NCBI RefSeq assembly: GCF_000512585.2
Contig: NC_089241.1
Span: 8,078,001-8,142,000 of the forward strand
Reading direction: 5' to 3'
DNA from: Kwoniella bestiolae CBS 10118
Lineage: Eukaryota; Basidiomycota; Tremellomycetes; Tremellales; Cryptococcaceae
Length of the DNA stretch: 64,000 nucleotides
Under the pieces are notes generated by a model. The model did not search any database, had not been told where the DNA came from, and was given only the letters and a program-made list of their open reading frames with translations. Below, piece by piece: positions 46,598 through 58,862 of the stretch. Numbering within the stretch: position 1 is the first letter of the stretch; the number at the start of each line of letters is the position of its first letter. The position numbers and the translations under genes were made by a program.

Positions 46598-48790
46598 CTA
46601 AAGCTTCTTTTCGATAGCCTCCACTGGCCCGCTAAGAAGAACCCTTCCGGCAGGATCATGAGTTTTGTCCCATTCTTCCAGATCTTCATTCTTGACTTTT
46701 ACCAATTTGTGTGAGACAGCACCTCGGTCAAGCTCCAATACGGTTTGACGAATTTGATAGCCCCCAAGTTTAGGTAGCACATAGATCCAGGCGATGTAGT
46801 AGATACCGCAAATGGCAAGACTGTGTCTTGGAGCATTAGTAATCGCCTTTTTGGTGTCTGAGATGTGATGCGATAAACTCACATTCCTAGACCAGTAAGC
46901 GTCGCAGTGGCATAGAAGAAGCTGAATGCTCCGCCGTAGATACCAGCTCGGGGTGGTACCCATGGCATGACGAGTAGGAACAGCTTCGAGAGAAGGTATA
47001 GCCCAACAGCCCAATCCCAGGCCTTGAACTCTGATTTGCCTAGACCCAAAGCTTTCCGTTGTTTTCGGATGAGGAACACGCCAAAGGTCATGAGGAAGAC
47101 GAACACGGAATCAGGGTAATTTTGCAATGCCACGACTGAGTACGACAAAGGTCGGTCAGTGGTCTATATGATAAGCAAGCGAAAGGGAGAGAATACGTAC
47201 TGAAGTTGAAAGCGTCACCTGAAGGAGGACCCAGGATCATTATACTTGTCATAGCCCATTTGAATACCACCGGACCAAGAGGTGTTCCGAAAGGTTTGGT
47301 CGAAACCCAAAACTTAGGCCAGGGTAGGACACCCTGTCGTCCCACTTCTCTGACCATCCTTGCTGAGCCAATCAGACTTGAAAGGATGTTTCCGAAAGCA
47401 CTGAGAACAGGTAAGATGGTAAGGCCCTTAGCCGCTCTGGCTCCAAAGACTTTTTGGAAGAACAAACTGGCGATGATCTGCTTGGAGCTCTTGATTTCAA
47501 GTTTGGGAACTGTTTGCTCGATCATCAGCATTCATCCCTTCAGGAATGGAGGGGAGAGGGGTAATACGTACTAGCAGCGAAATAGGCAATGTTGACCAGA
47601 GTGTACAGAGTAGCTACGATGACTAGTGCTAGTGGCGCAGTTCGCTTGATAGTCTTGATTGGGTTCTTCACCTCGTTGACGAGGTTGAAAGCATTATTGA
47701 AACCGCCATATGAGAATGTGATGTTCACTAACGCATTGGCGAGCTCATATGCACCAGTATCGCTCGTACCTTCGAAAGCATTCTTAAAGTTTGCGGTGGG
47801 TTCAGGTATTTTGGTACGTCCACTGAGGATCACGAAACCCGTGATTGTCATGCTGCCGTCCATGACCTTCAATCAGTATTGCCGACCCCCTCGAATCAAG
47901 GACGGAAGGCTTACAAGACTAGTGTAGTGAGTTTGATAACTCCCAAAACGTTTCCAAGGATAAGTGACCCTTTGGTACTGAGAATGATCACTATGATTGC
48001 ATGTCAGCCTTGAGCTAGGAAACAACTCTGTCGAGAGAAACACAACTCACCCAAGCACGCCAACGTCCAGCAGGCAAGAGCTGTCCCTTTGATTTGCATA
48101 TCCGTTGGGGTGTAGTCGGTCACTCGGTAAATGTATTGCGCCATGACTGATAGCGTTACCGAGTCAGCACACAAAGCATACTCAGGACTCATCATGTATT
48201 TGAGGTGACTTACCGATAGCATTACTACTGGAGAAGGAGAGGACGACCGATTGCATAGCGAAGGTAACAGGAAGGAAGTATTTTGGTCTTGTGTATGCTT
48301 GTTCGAGATAGACTGCTTCACCACCTGATCGTGATGGGAAATATGAAGCAAGTTCGAAGTATACAGCTTGACCACAAGCAGTCAACAGCAAACCGATGGG
48401 CCAGTAGAAGAGCGCCAGACCGACCGAGCCGCAATTCCTCAACATGGAAGATGCTGAAGGAACATATACATGTATTATATCAGCCTAAAGCCGTTCGCTT
48501 GACGAATACAAGGGCCACTCACGGGTCGAAAAAATACCAGTACCAATCATCATGTTGATAGTGAGGAACATAACCGTGAAGTAAGATACCTCATACCCCA
48601 AAGGTGACTTGGATTCTACCGGAGCGCCCGAGGCTTCCTGGTATGTGGCAACTGCGCCATTGCCTCCATACTCCGCAACATACTCCAGACTACCATGATG
48701 CAGGTGCTCGACGTAGTCTGCGCCTGCACTGACAGAGGCGGGAGTCTGAGGGAAGCTGTCCTTGTAGTCGGAGTCAGGTGAAGAAGACAT
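46598..48790 (-). CDS. APC-family amino-acid transporter, MUP1 (methionine permease)-like
   Basis: A multi-exon gene coding for about 550 residues with a 65-residue hydrophilic N-terminus and about 12 membrane helices. The first helix region splices to MMIGTGIFSTPSSMLRN, the GxGIF motif of APC transporters. FSYGGFNNAFNLVNEVKNPIK is the conserved helix 6 loop of the MUP1/LAT branch. SARMVREVGRQGVLPW and PFGTPLGP follow as in this group. MUP1 relatives import methionine, cysteine or other neutral amino acids at the plasma membrane. It is divergent from a TPR-protein gene. Internal exon borders were followed only where needed to check motif continuity. Confidence 0.88.
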
Positions 48791-50284
48791 GACTGAAAGG
48801 GCTTTTGATACTGGGGACTGGGGGAATCATGGTGAAGGATCGATTCGAGGCTTTTTAAGTAGTTCAAAAAATCAATTTTTCTAAACGCTTAGCGCATGAA
48901 GCGGAGGTTTTAGTCGTGTAGATCTCATCACGACATTAGCCAAGATCAAGCGAAAAACTCGGATAATGTTCGAATGGCGACATTGCAAGGCATATCTTAT
49001 CTATATGGCGATATCCACATGTCCATAGATCAAATTTTAGTGTCAAGACTATTGATGATGTCGTGATGATGGCGTATGATGGAGGCATTTCCGGAAGTGT
49101 TGCCAACTTCACCTGGATCTCTTGGTGCCTATCAATTGGTGCCGAAATGGTATTCGGTTCTTTTGTACTGTTCAACAGACGAATTATTCGTAACAGAGGG
49201 ATATAGAGTACAGCCAAGGCGCCAAGATGAATCGCATCATCAGCGCTCAATTTCGTTAGGGCCAGCGCGGTCGGTAGAGTTGGGATTACTGGCAATGTCT
49301 GAAGCATGAAGTGATCGGTGATTACAAAGATGTGAGCAGTCTGGGGGCTATCAGTGCCTGTCAGTCGAAGTTTGAGGTTCTTCTTTGTTGCGATAGGATT
49401 CCTGTGTCTGAGCTGAGGAGATATTCTATGAGATCAAGCAGCAATAGGTTCCGTCAGAATCGTAACTGAAGGAAAACGCGCAATTCTTGCGTGATTAAGG
49501 CAAGTTGGATGAAAGTTCACTTATCCGCTGGTCGCCCCATGGGCAAAGCCGTAGCTTAGCAAGCAACGTGTGACCCTTGAATGAAATGGAGACACGCGGA
49601 TTATTGTATCAGAGATAGGAGTTTTCGAAGCGAGATTGTCACGTCAAATCTTATCTAAAATGCGTGATCATTCGTCATTATTCGTCAGAAGTGTCACTCG
49701 TTTTGGAAAAAGAAGAACATGCCCGTGAGCAAAGTGTACAATTTCGACGGGAGGAAAGAAGCTTTTACCGGTACGTTGGGATGCTCAAGTGATGACTTGA
49801 TCTATCATTGGAAGTTGGAATATGCGTGGTGGATCCCTTCGAGATCGCTATCAAAGGTTGTAAGAAGAAGTTGCTGTATCTTAAGTGCAGGTGACCTGAC
49901 GCAGACGGAATCAATTTCGCGGATTTCGCACGAATATTATTCACTGGTGTGACATGCTGACTACGAGTAATGCTAATGAATGAAGTTAAGTTCGACTACA
50001 ATCTTTTGCTAATGGAGATTACGAATCCAATCGCCTATGTGAGTGAACAGATCTCATCTCGGCTATCCGGCTGGGCTAGGCTGTGCTGTGCTGTGGGTAC
50101 TCGTAATCACGACATTGCACTGTGCTCATATCATGATCCTTTCTGGCACTGCTTGTATCCCACCTCGTCTTTCTCATGCCAGTACGATCATACCTCAGGC
50201 TTATTATACATTGTCAAACATGCTCTTCATGACACCAGCTGAACAACTCGTATCTCCAGACGACAGCGTAGATTAACATCCAGC
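48791..50284. promoter_or_regulatory. Divergent promoter, MUP1-like permease / TPR protein
   Basis: 1.5 kb between divergent starts. Short open frames (for example at 49719-49952) show no family resemblance and no splice continuation. Scattered GATAA/TTATC words occur but no dense cluster. No RNA gene is recognised. Confidence 0.45.
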
Positions 50285-52052
50285 ATGAACGGACTTCCCA
50301 CCCCCATCCCAGCAAGCAAAGCGTACTACGACCTCGGCACTCTCACTCGCGCCATCACCACCAATTCCCCAGACGCCCAAGAATGGTTTGATCGTGGACT
50401 CAGGTGGGCGTATGGCTTCAACCATGCCGCCGCAGCGTACTGCTTCGAACAAGCTCTCGCGCACGACATCAACTGCCCAGCAGCTCATTGGGGCTTAGCG
50501 TATTCTCTCGGCCCAAACTATAACAAACCGTGGGAAGTGTTCGATGAAGCGGATATACAGAGGACGGTGGAGAAGTGTCATTCGGCAATTGAAGAAGGAG
50601 TCAGGCTCAATGTAGGAACAGAGGTAGAAAGAGCACTGCTAGAGGCTATCAGTACAAGATTTCCGATCGACAGGGATAGTAGGACGCACAATGAGTGGAA
50701 TGTCGATTACGCCAATACCATGGTCGACCTCTACAACCGCTTTCCAAATGACATCGATATCGCCGCTCTCACCGCTGATGCGTTGATGAACCTCACTCCA
50801 TGGGCATTATGGGATATCTCCACCGGCACACCCGCAAGCAATTCGCGTACACTCGAAGTTCAAGCTATCCTCAACACAGCTCTCACCACTGCAAAAGGGT
50901 ACAATCATATCGGTATTCTGCATCTATATACCCATTACATCGAAATGTCTCCTACCCCGGAATTAGGACTGGTACCTGGTGATAGACTTCGAAAATTATC
51001 GCCTGAAGGAGGCCATCTCACCCACATGCCCTCTCACATCGATGTGTTAGTGGGAGATTATCGTCGAGCCATCGCGTCAAATTGGGATGCGGTAGTAGCG
51101 GATGAGAAGTATAGGAAGGAGTCTGGAGATCTAGGGCTGTACACTTTCTATCGGGTCCACGATTATCATACGATCGTCTACGCAGCTATGCACTGCGGTC
51201 AATACTCTGAAGCTATACGGGCCGTAAATGGGATGGAGGACTCTCTGAAGTATGAAGTGCTCAAGGTGGAATCGCCCCCTATGGCAGATTGGCTGGAATA
51301 CTTCTTGACTGTTAGACCCCACATTCTAGTGAGATTTGGCAAATGGGAAGAGATTCTGGCAATGAAGTTTCCCGATGATAAAGCGGTGTACTGCAGTCTT
51401 ATCGCAACGATACATTATGCTAGGACAGTCGCGTACGCTGCCACGGGACGAATCCAAGAAGCGGAGGAAGAACAGAAATTGTATCGACAGGCGATCCAGA
51501 AGGTCCCAAGCTCTAGGATGATCTACCCCAACACAGCTCACAATGTCTTAGCTGTCGGAGATCCAATGTTAGATGGCGAGATTGAATATCGAAAAGGGAA
51601 TTACGAGAATGCTTTCAGGTATCTCCGCGAAGCTGTGAAAAGGTACGATAATTTGGTCTATGCGGAACCTTGGGGATGGATGCAACCTGTTCGTCATGCT
51701 TTGGCCGCCCTTCTCCTAGAGCAGAACAGGGTAGAGGAAGCCGCGATCGTGTACGAAGAAGATCTTGGAATTAGCGGTGTGTTGCCTAGGGCATGTCAAC
51801 ATCCTAACAACGTTTGGGCATTATATGGATATCACCAATGCTTGATTCGATTGGGAAGGAAGCAAGAAGCTGCAATTTGGGAGAAGCAGCTAGCTGTCGC
51901 ATTGGCGATAGCCGATGTCCCTATCAAGACATCGTGTTTATGTGCACGTGAGAACGAGACCGTGAGTCATCATTACAACCGTATGACAAGTGTACAAGCT
52001 GACAAATACATAGGCTAATGACTCGGCTAAGCTATGTTGTGATGGAAATTGA
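50285..52052 (+). CDS. TPR-repeat protein
   Basis: One long exon (50285-51961) and a 39-nt last exon (52014-52052) give 571 residues. The start is set by MNGLPTPIPASKAYYDLGTLTR. Helical TPR-like units are visible: AQEWFDRGLRWAYGFNHAAA with FEQALAHD (about 31-63), a second near GHLTHMPSHIDVLVGDYRRAI, and a C-terminal pair (YRKGNYENAFRYLREAV; LLLEQNRVEEAAIVYEED). It is related in layout to long TPR proteins that are common in bacteria and present in fungi, without an established biochemical role. The spliced C-terminus is Cys-rich (SCLCAREN..KLCCDGN), which could bind metal. The alternative unspliced end is 18 residues longer but ignores a good GTGAGT...CTGAC...TAG intron. Confidence 0.8.
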
Positions 52053-52233
52053 AGGGATCTGAAATGAACGCAAATGAAAGCCAATACGGTCCGAATATTG
52101 AGAACCCGACAATAAGCCAACGACCTTACCTAATTCGCCGTGATAAGTAACGAAACATGTCGCATGCAACGATCTTTATGTCGATCCTTACTACATCATG
52201 CAAGCACACAATCACGGTATACAACACGCGCCT

Positions 52234-53820
52234 CTACACGTAGTACTCGACCTTTCTTCCTAGAACTTCCTCTTCCACTCGACCATTTGCGGTCTTTCTA
52301 TCGTTATCATCTGAAATAAATGCCCGTCTATCAGCTCATTTCTCGTCTTTCCTGTATATGTGAGGAGGTACTTACAAAGCTCATGACCTGTTCTTCTGAT
52401 CCGCTCTCTCAACCACTCATCTTGCGTAGGTGCCTTCCCACCGGCATCTATCCTATCTTGGAAAGCGTTCTTCCCTTGTGCTTTCACCACAGGTGAATCC
52501 CATATAGGATTGAGCTTCAAATCACGTCTAACTCTCGCAAAGTGGATTAAGATGTATCGTATGATATCTGCTTGATCGGGCGGTGGTCGGATGACTCGGT
52601 GTCGCGTCGCCTTGAATACTCCTCCGGTAAGGACTACAGTATAGCGTATCGTCAAGGACCTGCAATATCTCGTTGGATGGGGTATCACTCACATTCTAGC
52701 GCGTCGGCCGTATTCACCACGACTGAGTGTCGAAGTCAGAATTCCGTTCAGCGACAGTACTGGCGCAACTCACCAGCCCCTTCGACGTGTTTGACCCATC
52801 TCCACTCATTCTCAGGTGTGAGTATCTGTAATGCCGATATCGGCTGAGAATACAATAACGATATACTGTTGTCTGATTGGCCATCAATGGTACTTTACCA
52901 ATCAGCTTCTCCACTGTTTACCACCGGTATCTCAGATCACTCACAATCCGTATGCCCTTTCGACCATATCCCCGAAGTGGCCTGCTCATCCTTCTCGTCC
53001 CTTGGGAAATACCCCATGAATCTCTGGCATGAATGACCCAATGTCCCATTATGTTCGTGCAGTCCCCATAGATAGTCTTCTGGTAGCTCCAATGCTAGAG
53101 ATACCAATTTCAAGATACGGTAGACGACATGGAAGTAAGTGTGTCTGGCGAACGATTCGATCTCTGGGATCAGGGGGAGAAGTTTGGAGGGATGATGCTC
53201 TTTTGGGTTCTCGAATGAGGTGGATTCGAGATTGTAATGCTACGCCCATGAGTCTCTCATGATCAGCTTGATCCTACCTATACCCAACTATACCGCGGCA
53301 GTTATGGCAAGTCGCCAAACCCACCTCGAGATTATCAGGTACCCCTCCATCTCTCTTCCAGATACCTCTCAACTTGTACCCCGCATAAGACCCTTCCTCC
53401 AACTTGGCCGCATAGGGTAATTTCTCTTCGTACGGGATCCCATTTATAGCATATTGAGCGATAGCAAGATTACGTTCGAGGATCTCGTTCGAGACTCCCG
53501 TTCCAGTCACGAAGAGGAACCCATCGACCGTCAGGGCTTTCTTAGCTGCTTTGATCAGGTTTTGACGGACTGATGGATCGGTAGAATCGAGAAGTTGGAG
53601 ATCGAGGGTCTCAAGCTCTGCCCACGGGACTGCACCGTATGATCGTCAGCATGACCAATCCACCTACCTAGACGGTGGGGCAATGTACGGTACATAACTT
53701 ACGTTCTTCTTTGGTCAGGGGTGGTCTGACCCAAGGTGGGATCTCAGCTTTTCCTTGGACTTGCGCTTTCAATGACTCGATAGTCGGTGCGGATATCTCA
53801 TGTATGGCTGTGGGACTCAT
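52234..53820 (-). CDS. 2-oxoglutarate/Fe(II)-dependent oxygenase, second copy
   Basis: Seven exons (53820-53703, 53629-53325, 53239-52945, 52872-52774, 52722-52693, 52633-52376, 52310-52234) give 393 residues. It is a DIOX_N/2OG-Fe(II) oxygenase like the gene at 37912-39358 (401 residues), sharing LLDS.DP.V...L...K.A...DGFLF and the same length. Iron ligands are H237 and D239 in GHTDYN and H294 in KATRHRV. At the 2-oxoglutarate site the usual Arg-x-Ser reads R308-Y-I, so the Ser is missing. This may alter co-substrate binding or mean a different reaction. One exon is only 30 nt. It is divergent from the FEN2-like transporter and convergent with the TPR gene (181 bases). Confidence 0.88.
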
Positions 53821-54436
53821 CTTGATCTACTAATGTGATGTCTGTAATGTCTCCTACGATAACTTCTTGACGATGCATCCAATCGACAATGTCCCATATC
53901 CACATATATATCCCAACCTCTCATCAGTACTTGGAGACACGTTGATTATTAGGCATATGAGCTCACCAGAAGCATGCGACTCATCTCACTAGCGCGGATG
54001 GTGCAAGATGTCGACAGATAAAGTAAAGTCGATCACGCGATTGCTTTTCTCCTATCTCACTCACTCGTTTCGGCCAAAACCGATGGGCGAAAAACTCGTT
54101 TCTCTGGGTGTTCAAGGTGAGTCGGACCGTAATGAACGATGAACCTGACGTCGATGAGGGTTCGTCTGCGTGATTTGGAGAGAGGGGAATGTGATAAGTT
54201 GCAAGGAGTTTGACGTGATCAACCCCGAATGTCCAAGGAAAGAGGGCTCATTTGGGGTAAAATTAGAAGATGATGCGGGAGAGTTGACAAATTAACTTAC
54301 GGATATATTAATGTATAAATATATGTATATATATAGTATATATACGTGTATCGTACGTGTACATCGCAACCCTTCTGTGGATCTCAATTGTACTTGATTA
54401 AAAGTCTAGATAGCCTGATCGATCTGGTTCAGCAAG
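53821..54436. promoter_or_regulatory. Divergent promoter, 2OG oxygenase / FEN2-like transporter
   Basis: 616 bases between divergent starts. An alternating TA-rich block (about 54302-54345, with TATATATA) lies about 95-135 bases before the + strand ATG and could serve as a TATA region or be a small microsatellite. Confidence 0.5.
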
Positions 54437-56826
54437 ATGTCTGTGCGGAGTAAAAAAGGACAAGATGATCTCCTGGAGCAGGAGAGGACAAAACAACCAT
54501 GGTATTATTACCTATGGGACTCGTTTGGAAAACCTCCAGCTGGTGAGTCATACCACGCAATACTAGATGCAGATATGGCAGTGATTGACCAAGAGGGTAG
54601 AGCGAAGACTCCTGGTGAGGCTCGACCTGTCTTTATTGGTCTTTTCCACTTTGGGGTTGATCATGAGGTATATTGATCAAACGAATTTATCGACTGCTTG
54701 TGAGTGATATTTAGATTGGAAACTCTGAAGAGCAATCGGCTGACTAAATGTGACCATCAGTCGTCAGTGGGATGAAGTGAGTCGTGCCACCGAGATAATC
54801 ATAGGGTAGTCGCCAGACTGATATTCTTGCGCAATTGCTCAGAGAGGACTTGAAAATGTTTGGGTTGGAGTATAATTACTGTAACACCGCTTGGTCTGTG
54901 TAAGTCCTGCTGTACGATATCAGGAACTCCTGTTTTGCTCGTCCTGTTTCGCTGATGGGATATGCAATCTTGTAGAGGATATGTGATCGGACAGATTCCA
55001 GGAAATATCTTATTGAACAGAGTCTCGCCACATTAGTAAGTTTGAGTTTCCTTTGCCCTCAAAGCTCATCTACATCCGGACTGATTTTTGGCATATGATC
55101 AGTATCGTCTTTGCTCTGGAGTTCGGGTGGTCAATCATGACGTTATGTACCACCTGGGTGAAGAACTGGCACCAACTGGTGAGTTTGATCCATAGTATCG
55201 TCATAGCCCACGCTCATCAGCTAATTTGGAACATGATACAGTGTTTTATCCGATTCATGGTAGGATTATTCGAAAGTGCCTACTATCCTGGTCTGCGTGA
55301 GTGTTTTACCTTCAAACGCCCAATTTTGCTTTTGTCTTCTGCCTACTGATCATCCGGGGTTTTTCACGTACCTACCCCAGTCTTCCTCATCGGATCATGG
55401 TACACCAAAGACGAGCTCGGCAAGCGCTCCAACATCTTCCAAGCCGCCACCGCAGGCGGGACCCTCCTCTCCGGCGTGATGCAAGCCGGAGTGTACAGGA
55501 CGTTGAACGGCAAACATTCGATGGCTGGATGGCGTTGGATCTTCACCATCGACGCTATCATCTCTATACCCATCGCTATCTCCGCGTTCTTCCTTATCCC
55601 GGATTTACCTTGGAATATCAAACCGAATTGGATATTCAGGCAGGAAGATATCGATCTTGCCAAACGGCGCTTGACCGTCGCTGGTAGACAGGGGCCAAGG
55701 AAGGGTGGATTGGGGAGGAAGGCTATTTGGAATATCGTTTCTACGTGGCATATTTGGGTGTTCACGGGGGTTTATAGTTGTTATATCTTTTCGCAAAGTG
55801 GGTTTGTACTGTACCATAATTCGTAAGTTACCGAAGGAGTGGTGGCTGATTTTGGGTACTGTTTTCGTGTTGGTAGATCCACAACAGTCCATGTCATTCT
55901 GGCTTAAATACTCGACCAATCCCAAATACTCCGTCGAACAGATCAATTAGTGAGTCCCCACTTGACATCGCCTAGAAAACATTTCTGAATATTCTTCTCA
56001 CCACAGTTATCCATGCGGTATATGGTCCACCCAGATTGTCTCGGCCCTAGGATTCGCATGGATAAGCGATAACCTCCTTAAAGGTAGACGATGGCCTCCT
56101 CTGCTTCTTGTAGCCGTAAGTGCAACTCACCACAATCATCACCCAATGATCTGACGGTGATTCTCTCGTCACCAGCTGTGGCATTGTATCGATTGTGCAC
56201 TCTTGGCTGGACTTCCAGTATACACTGATAATAGAGCTGGAAGATGGGTGCTGTATTATCTTTCTGGAGTGGTCAATTGTACTCCCGGACTACTATATGC
56301 TTGTGAGTGAGCCGCCATCGCCCGCGAGGAATTTCATTAATGAGGTTTCGGTTTTGGTTGGGGTGTAGGGTGTAGTGAGATTATTGGTGATTCCTCTGAG
56401 AAAAGGGGTATAGTGATGGGTACTTTCAATTCTGTTGCCTGTGAGTTTACCAAGTTTTTGCATCGATTGGAGAAATACGTTACTGATTGTATGCGATTGG
56501 AAGTTTCGTTCAACGCTTGGTTACCTCGTAAGCCCTCTTTCTTCTGGCGCTCAAGAAAAAAGGAGAGTGATCAGTCAGCTGACCTTGTCGATCTCGATTG
56601 GGTAGTCTTACTATTCAAGCAGACCGAACAGCCCACAGTGCATAAAGGGAATATAGCCGCTTCTGTAGCTACCGCCCTCCAGTTCATAGGTATATTAGCT
56701 ATATTGTATCTCTCCACCAGGGATCAGAAGCGAGAGAAACGAATTGCAGCTGAGGTGGATGAGGGCGATCCGATCAGGTCGAATCAGGTTGTAGAGGATG
56801 TAGACAATAAGGAAAGGTTGGTATGA
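54437..56826 (+). CDS. MFS transporter, FEN2/LIZ1 (pantothenate/allantoate-type) branch
   Basis: About 14 small exons give about 500 residues. Confirmed early exons are 54437-54542, 54601-54699, 54761-54776 (16 nt), 54843-54899, 54976-55035, 55103-55178, 55242-55296, 55381-55797 and 55877-55949. The spliced N-terminus reads WDSFGKPPAERRLLVRLD, then helix 1 and MRYIDQTNLSTAFVSGMKED, followed by GYVIGQIPGNILLNR. These are the hallmarks of the FEN2/LIZ1/Dal5 part of the ACS family. GTFNSVA and SFNAWLP near the end also fit. Such proteins import pantothenate, allantoate, ureidosuccinate or sulfonates by proton symport. It is divergent from the second 2OG oxygenase and convergent with the GNAT gene (158 bases). 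Substrate is not predictable. Confidence 0.9.
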
Positions 56827-56984
56827 TTGATGACCGGACGAACGAGGATTAATACCCTCCGCACAGCTTCTGGCGAGATGTTAGAGCGTAGAGCATTATA
56901 GGTTGCGTATATCTTGGTTAGGTGTCTCTTACAATTCCATACTTTAGCGCCTTTCTGCGATGCAGGATACAGTATTCATGGGTT

Positions 56985-57769
56985 CTATAATTCCAAGTAC
57001 ATATACGCCGCATCCCTCTTCTCCATCCCATCAGGAGTCATAGCGTAATTCGGCACATACCCGATTAATTTCCAGCCGAGCTTGGTATAGAAGTGTTCCG
57101 CATAGCCCGCCTCGGTGTCTAGCAGCTTTTGAAGAAGCACTGCATCAGCTTGCCCTAGTTTTAGAAATTGGACGTGATAGTGAAACCAAAGGATCAAAAG
57201 AAGCAGCAGACTTATGACTTACACATAACGTGCTTCCCTCCTCCTTAGCAACCCTCTGCAACTCAATCATCAAAGCCCTCGCTATCCCCCTCCTCTCATA
57301 CCGATCATCCACAATCAATTTCCTGACTTCCGATCTATGCACGCCATTAGGGCTCGTATGAAAAGCCAACTGCACCGTCCCGACTATCTCTGAATGACCC
57401 GTATCTTCCCCACCCATATTGATACTCTGCAATGCATCGTTCCGTTCGTCTGGTGGAAGTTTGGCAACCCACATTATCACTCTGCCTGGGCCGTTCAATG
57501 ATAAGAACGGAGAGACTTTCAGGAAGAGGTCGATAGCCTGTTGAGAGGTGAACGGGTGGAGGAAGTTTATAGAGCGGCTATGGTTCATTATGTGGGAGGT
57601 GGTCAGGGCTGCTAGACGGGGAGCATACTGCTTTCTAAGGTAGGGTTTTGAGGTCAGATCGGAAGTTCACACTGAAATGATTTATGCTTGGGATGTCAAG
57701 TACTCACAGAGTCTCGGGCGTTACCTTCTCCAATATCACTTTCGCTCTGCCTGGTTTCGTATTCTGCAT
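56985..57769 (-). CDS. GNAT-family N-acetyltransferase
   Basis: Three exons (57769-57708, 57634-57223, 57125-56985) give 204 residues. The first exon and start were chosen because splicing adds VILEKVTPETLKQYAPRLAA, the usual first strand and helix of this GNAT branch, ahead of INFLHPFTSQQAIDLF. The acetyl-CoA-binding motif A is VRKLIVDDRYERRGIARALM (R-x-x-G-x-A form). The end reads LLDTEAGYAEHFYTKLGWKLIGYVPNYA, typical of small-molecule or antibiotic GNATs. It should be a soluble cytosolic enzyme that acetylates an amine; the acceptor is unknown. A shorter model starting at 57588 would lack the first strand. Confidence 0.88.
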
Positions 57770-58862
57770 GTCGTGAGTGTGGATACTACTGGGTGTCACA
57801 AAGGCATGAGTAGAGTTGTTTGAATAGAGAAACAGATCTGCTGGAATGCTCAGGATTCCAGGATCATTGACATTACCACTGGTTCGTCATCTCACGAGCC
57901 TTACGGGTTAGACCGATGCGACAACGCGGAAAGACGAATGACTGCTATTCGCGTGGATCAGGTATCGGTGGGGCACATTAATTCATCGCAATTGTGAGAG
58001 TCCACCCGATCCTACGACGGAAGTGATAGTGAGTATTGTATGGCAATGTACAGAAGATATTGAGTGAATAGTGATCAGAGTGTAAGCAGATCGTGTGAAG
58101 ATGGTAGAGTAGATTTATATGGTGGGTTACTGACGCCAAGCTAAGCCCAATCAACCCAACCACGTGTTATGCTCTCGCACGCGCCCATTCTTTCAATCTG
58201 GTGTCTTTTTTTCAGTTGGAGCTTGTTCTTCTATGATATCCCACACCATACTGTGATAGACTGATACACCGCCGGTGCATGGTGTGCTCAACATCGGATC
58301 TATCAATCTTGACTATCAGATACTTTTCAAATTTACATTTGTATTTGTACCACGACGGGAAGATTGCACTGCGGGATATCTGGACCACCTTACTCGACGT
58401 ACGGAGCAATCAGTCGGCTGGAACGTGCGTGAAAGGAAGTCGGGTCGTCAAGTACCACTTTTCACCCTATCACTTTTTTCCATTGGTGTCGACAAATAGA
58501 ATTGTATCTACCAGGTCATCGGCATCTCAGCTGATATATCATAAATCAGACTCAATCTGTATCGCAAGACCAGCATCATCATCAATCATCTTGGGGTTTC
58601 ATTTTCTCGACGCGTCTCACCATCATCATCAGCACACTGTCCTTTCCTGCATTCAAACACTCATCGTCATCACTCAATACACCCACTAAGGAGATCATAG
58701 CGCTGTATGGGTTGTATGGCTGGATATATGGGTCACTCCACTTCACTATACATAATCGATATCGGGATCAACCATCTTACACCCTTTCATCATTGCTATC
58801 GCCATCTCACACTTCAACCCTTTTGACCAGGTGTCAAGATCCAAGCCCAATCACATTGTCCA
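57770..58862. promoter_or_regulatory. Divergent promoter, GNAT / ZRG17-like
   Basis: 1.1 kb between divergent starts. The right half is pyrimidine-rich on the + strand, as expected of the leader of the transporter gene. No coding region or RNA gene is recognised. Confidence 0.45.
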
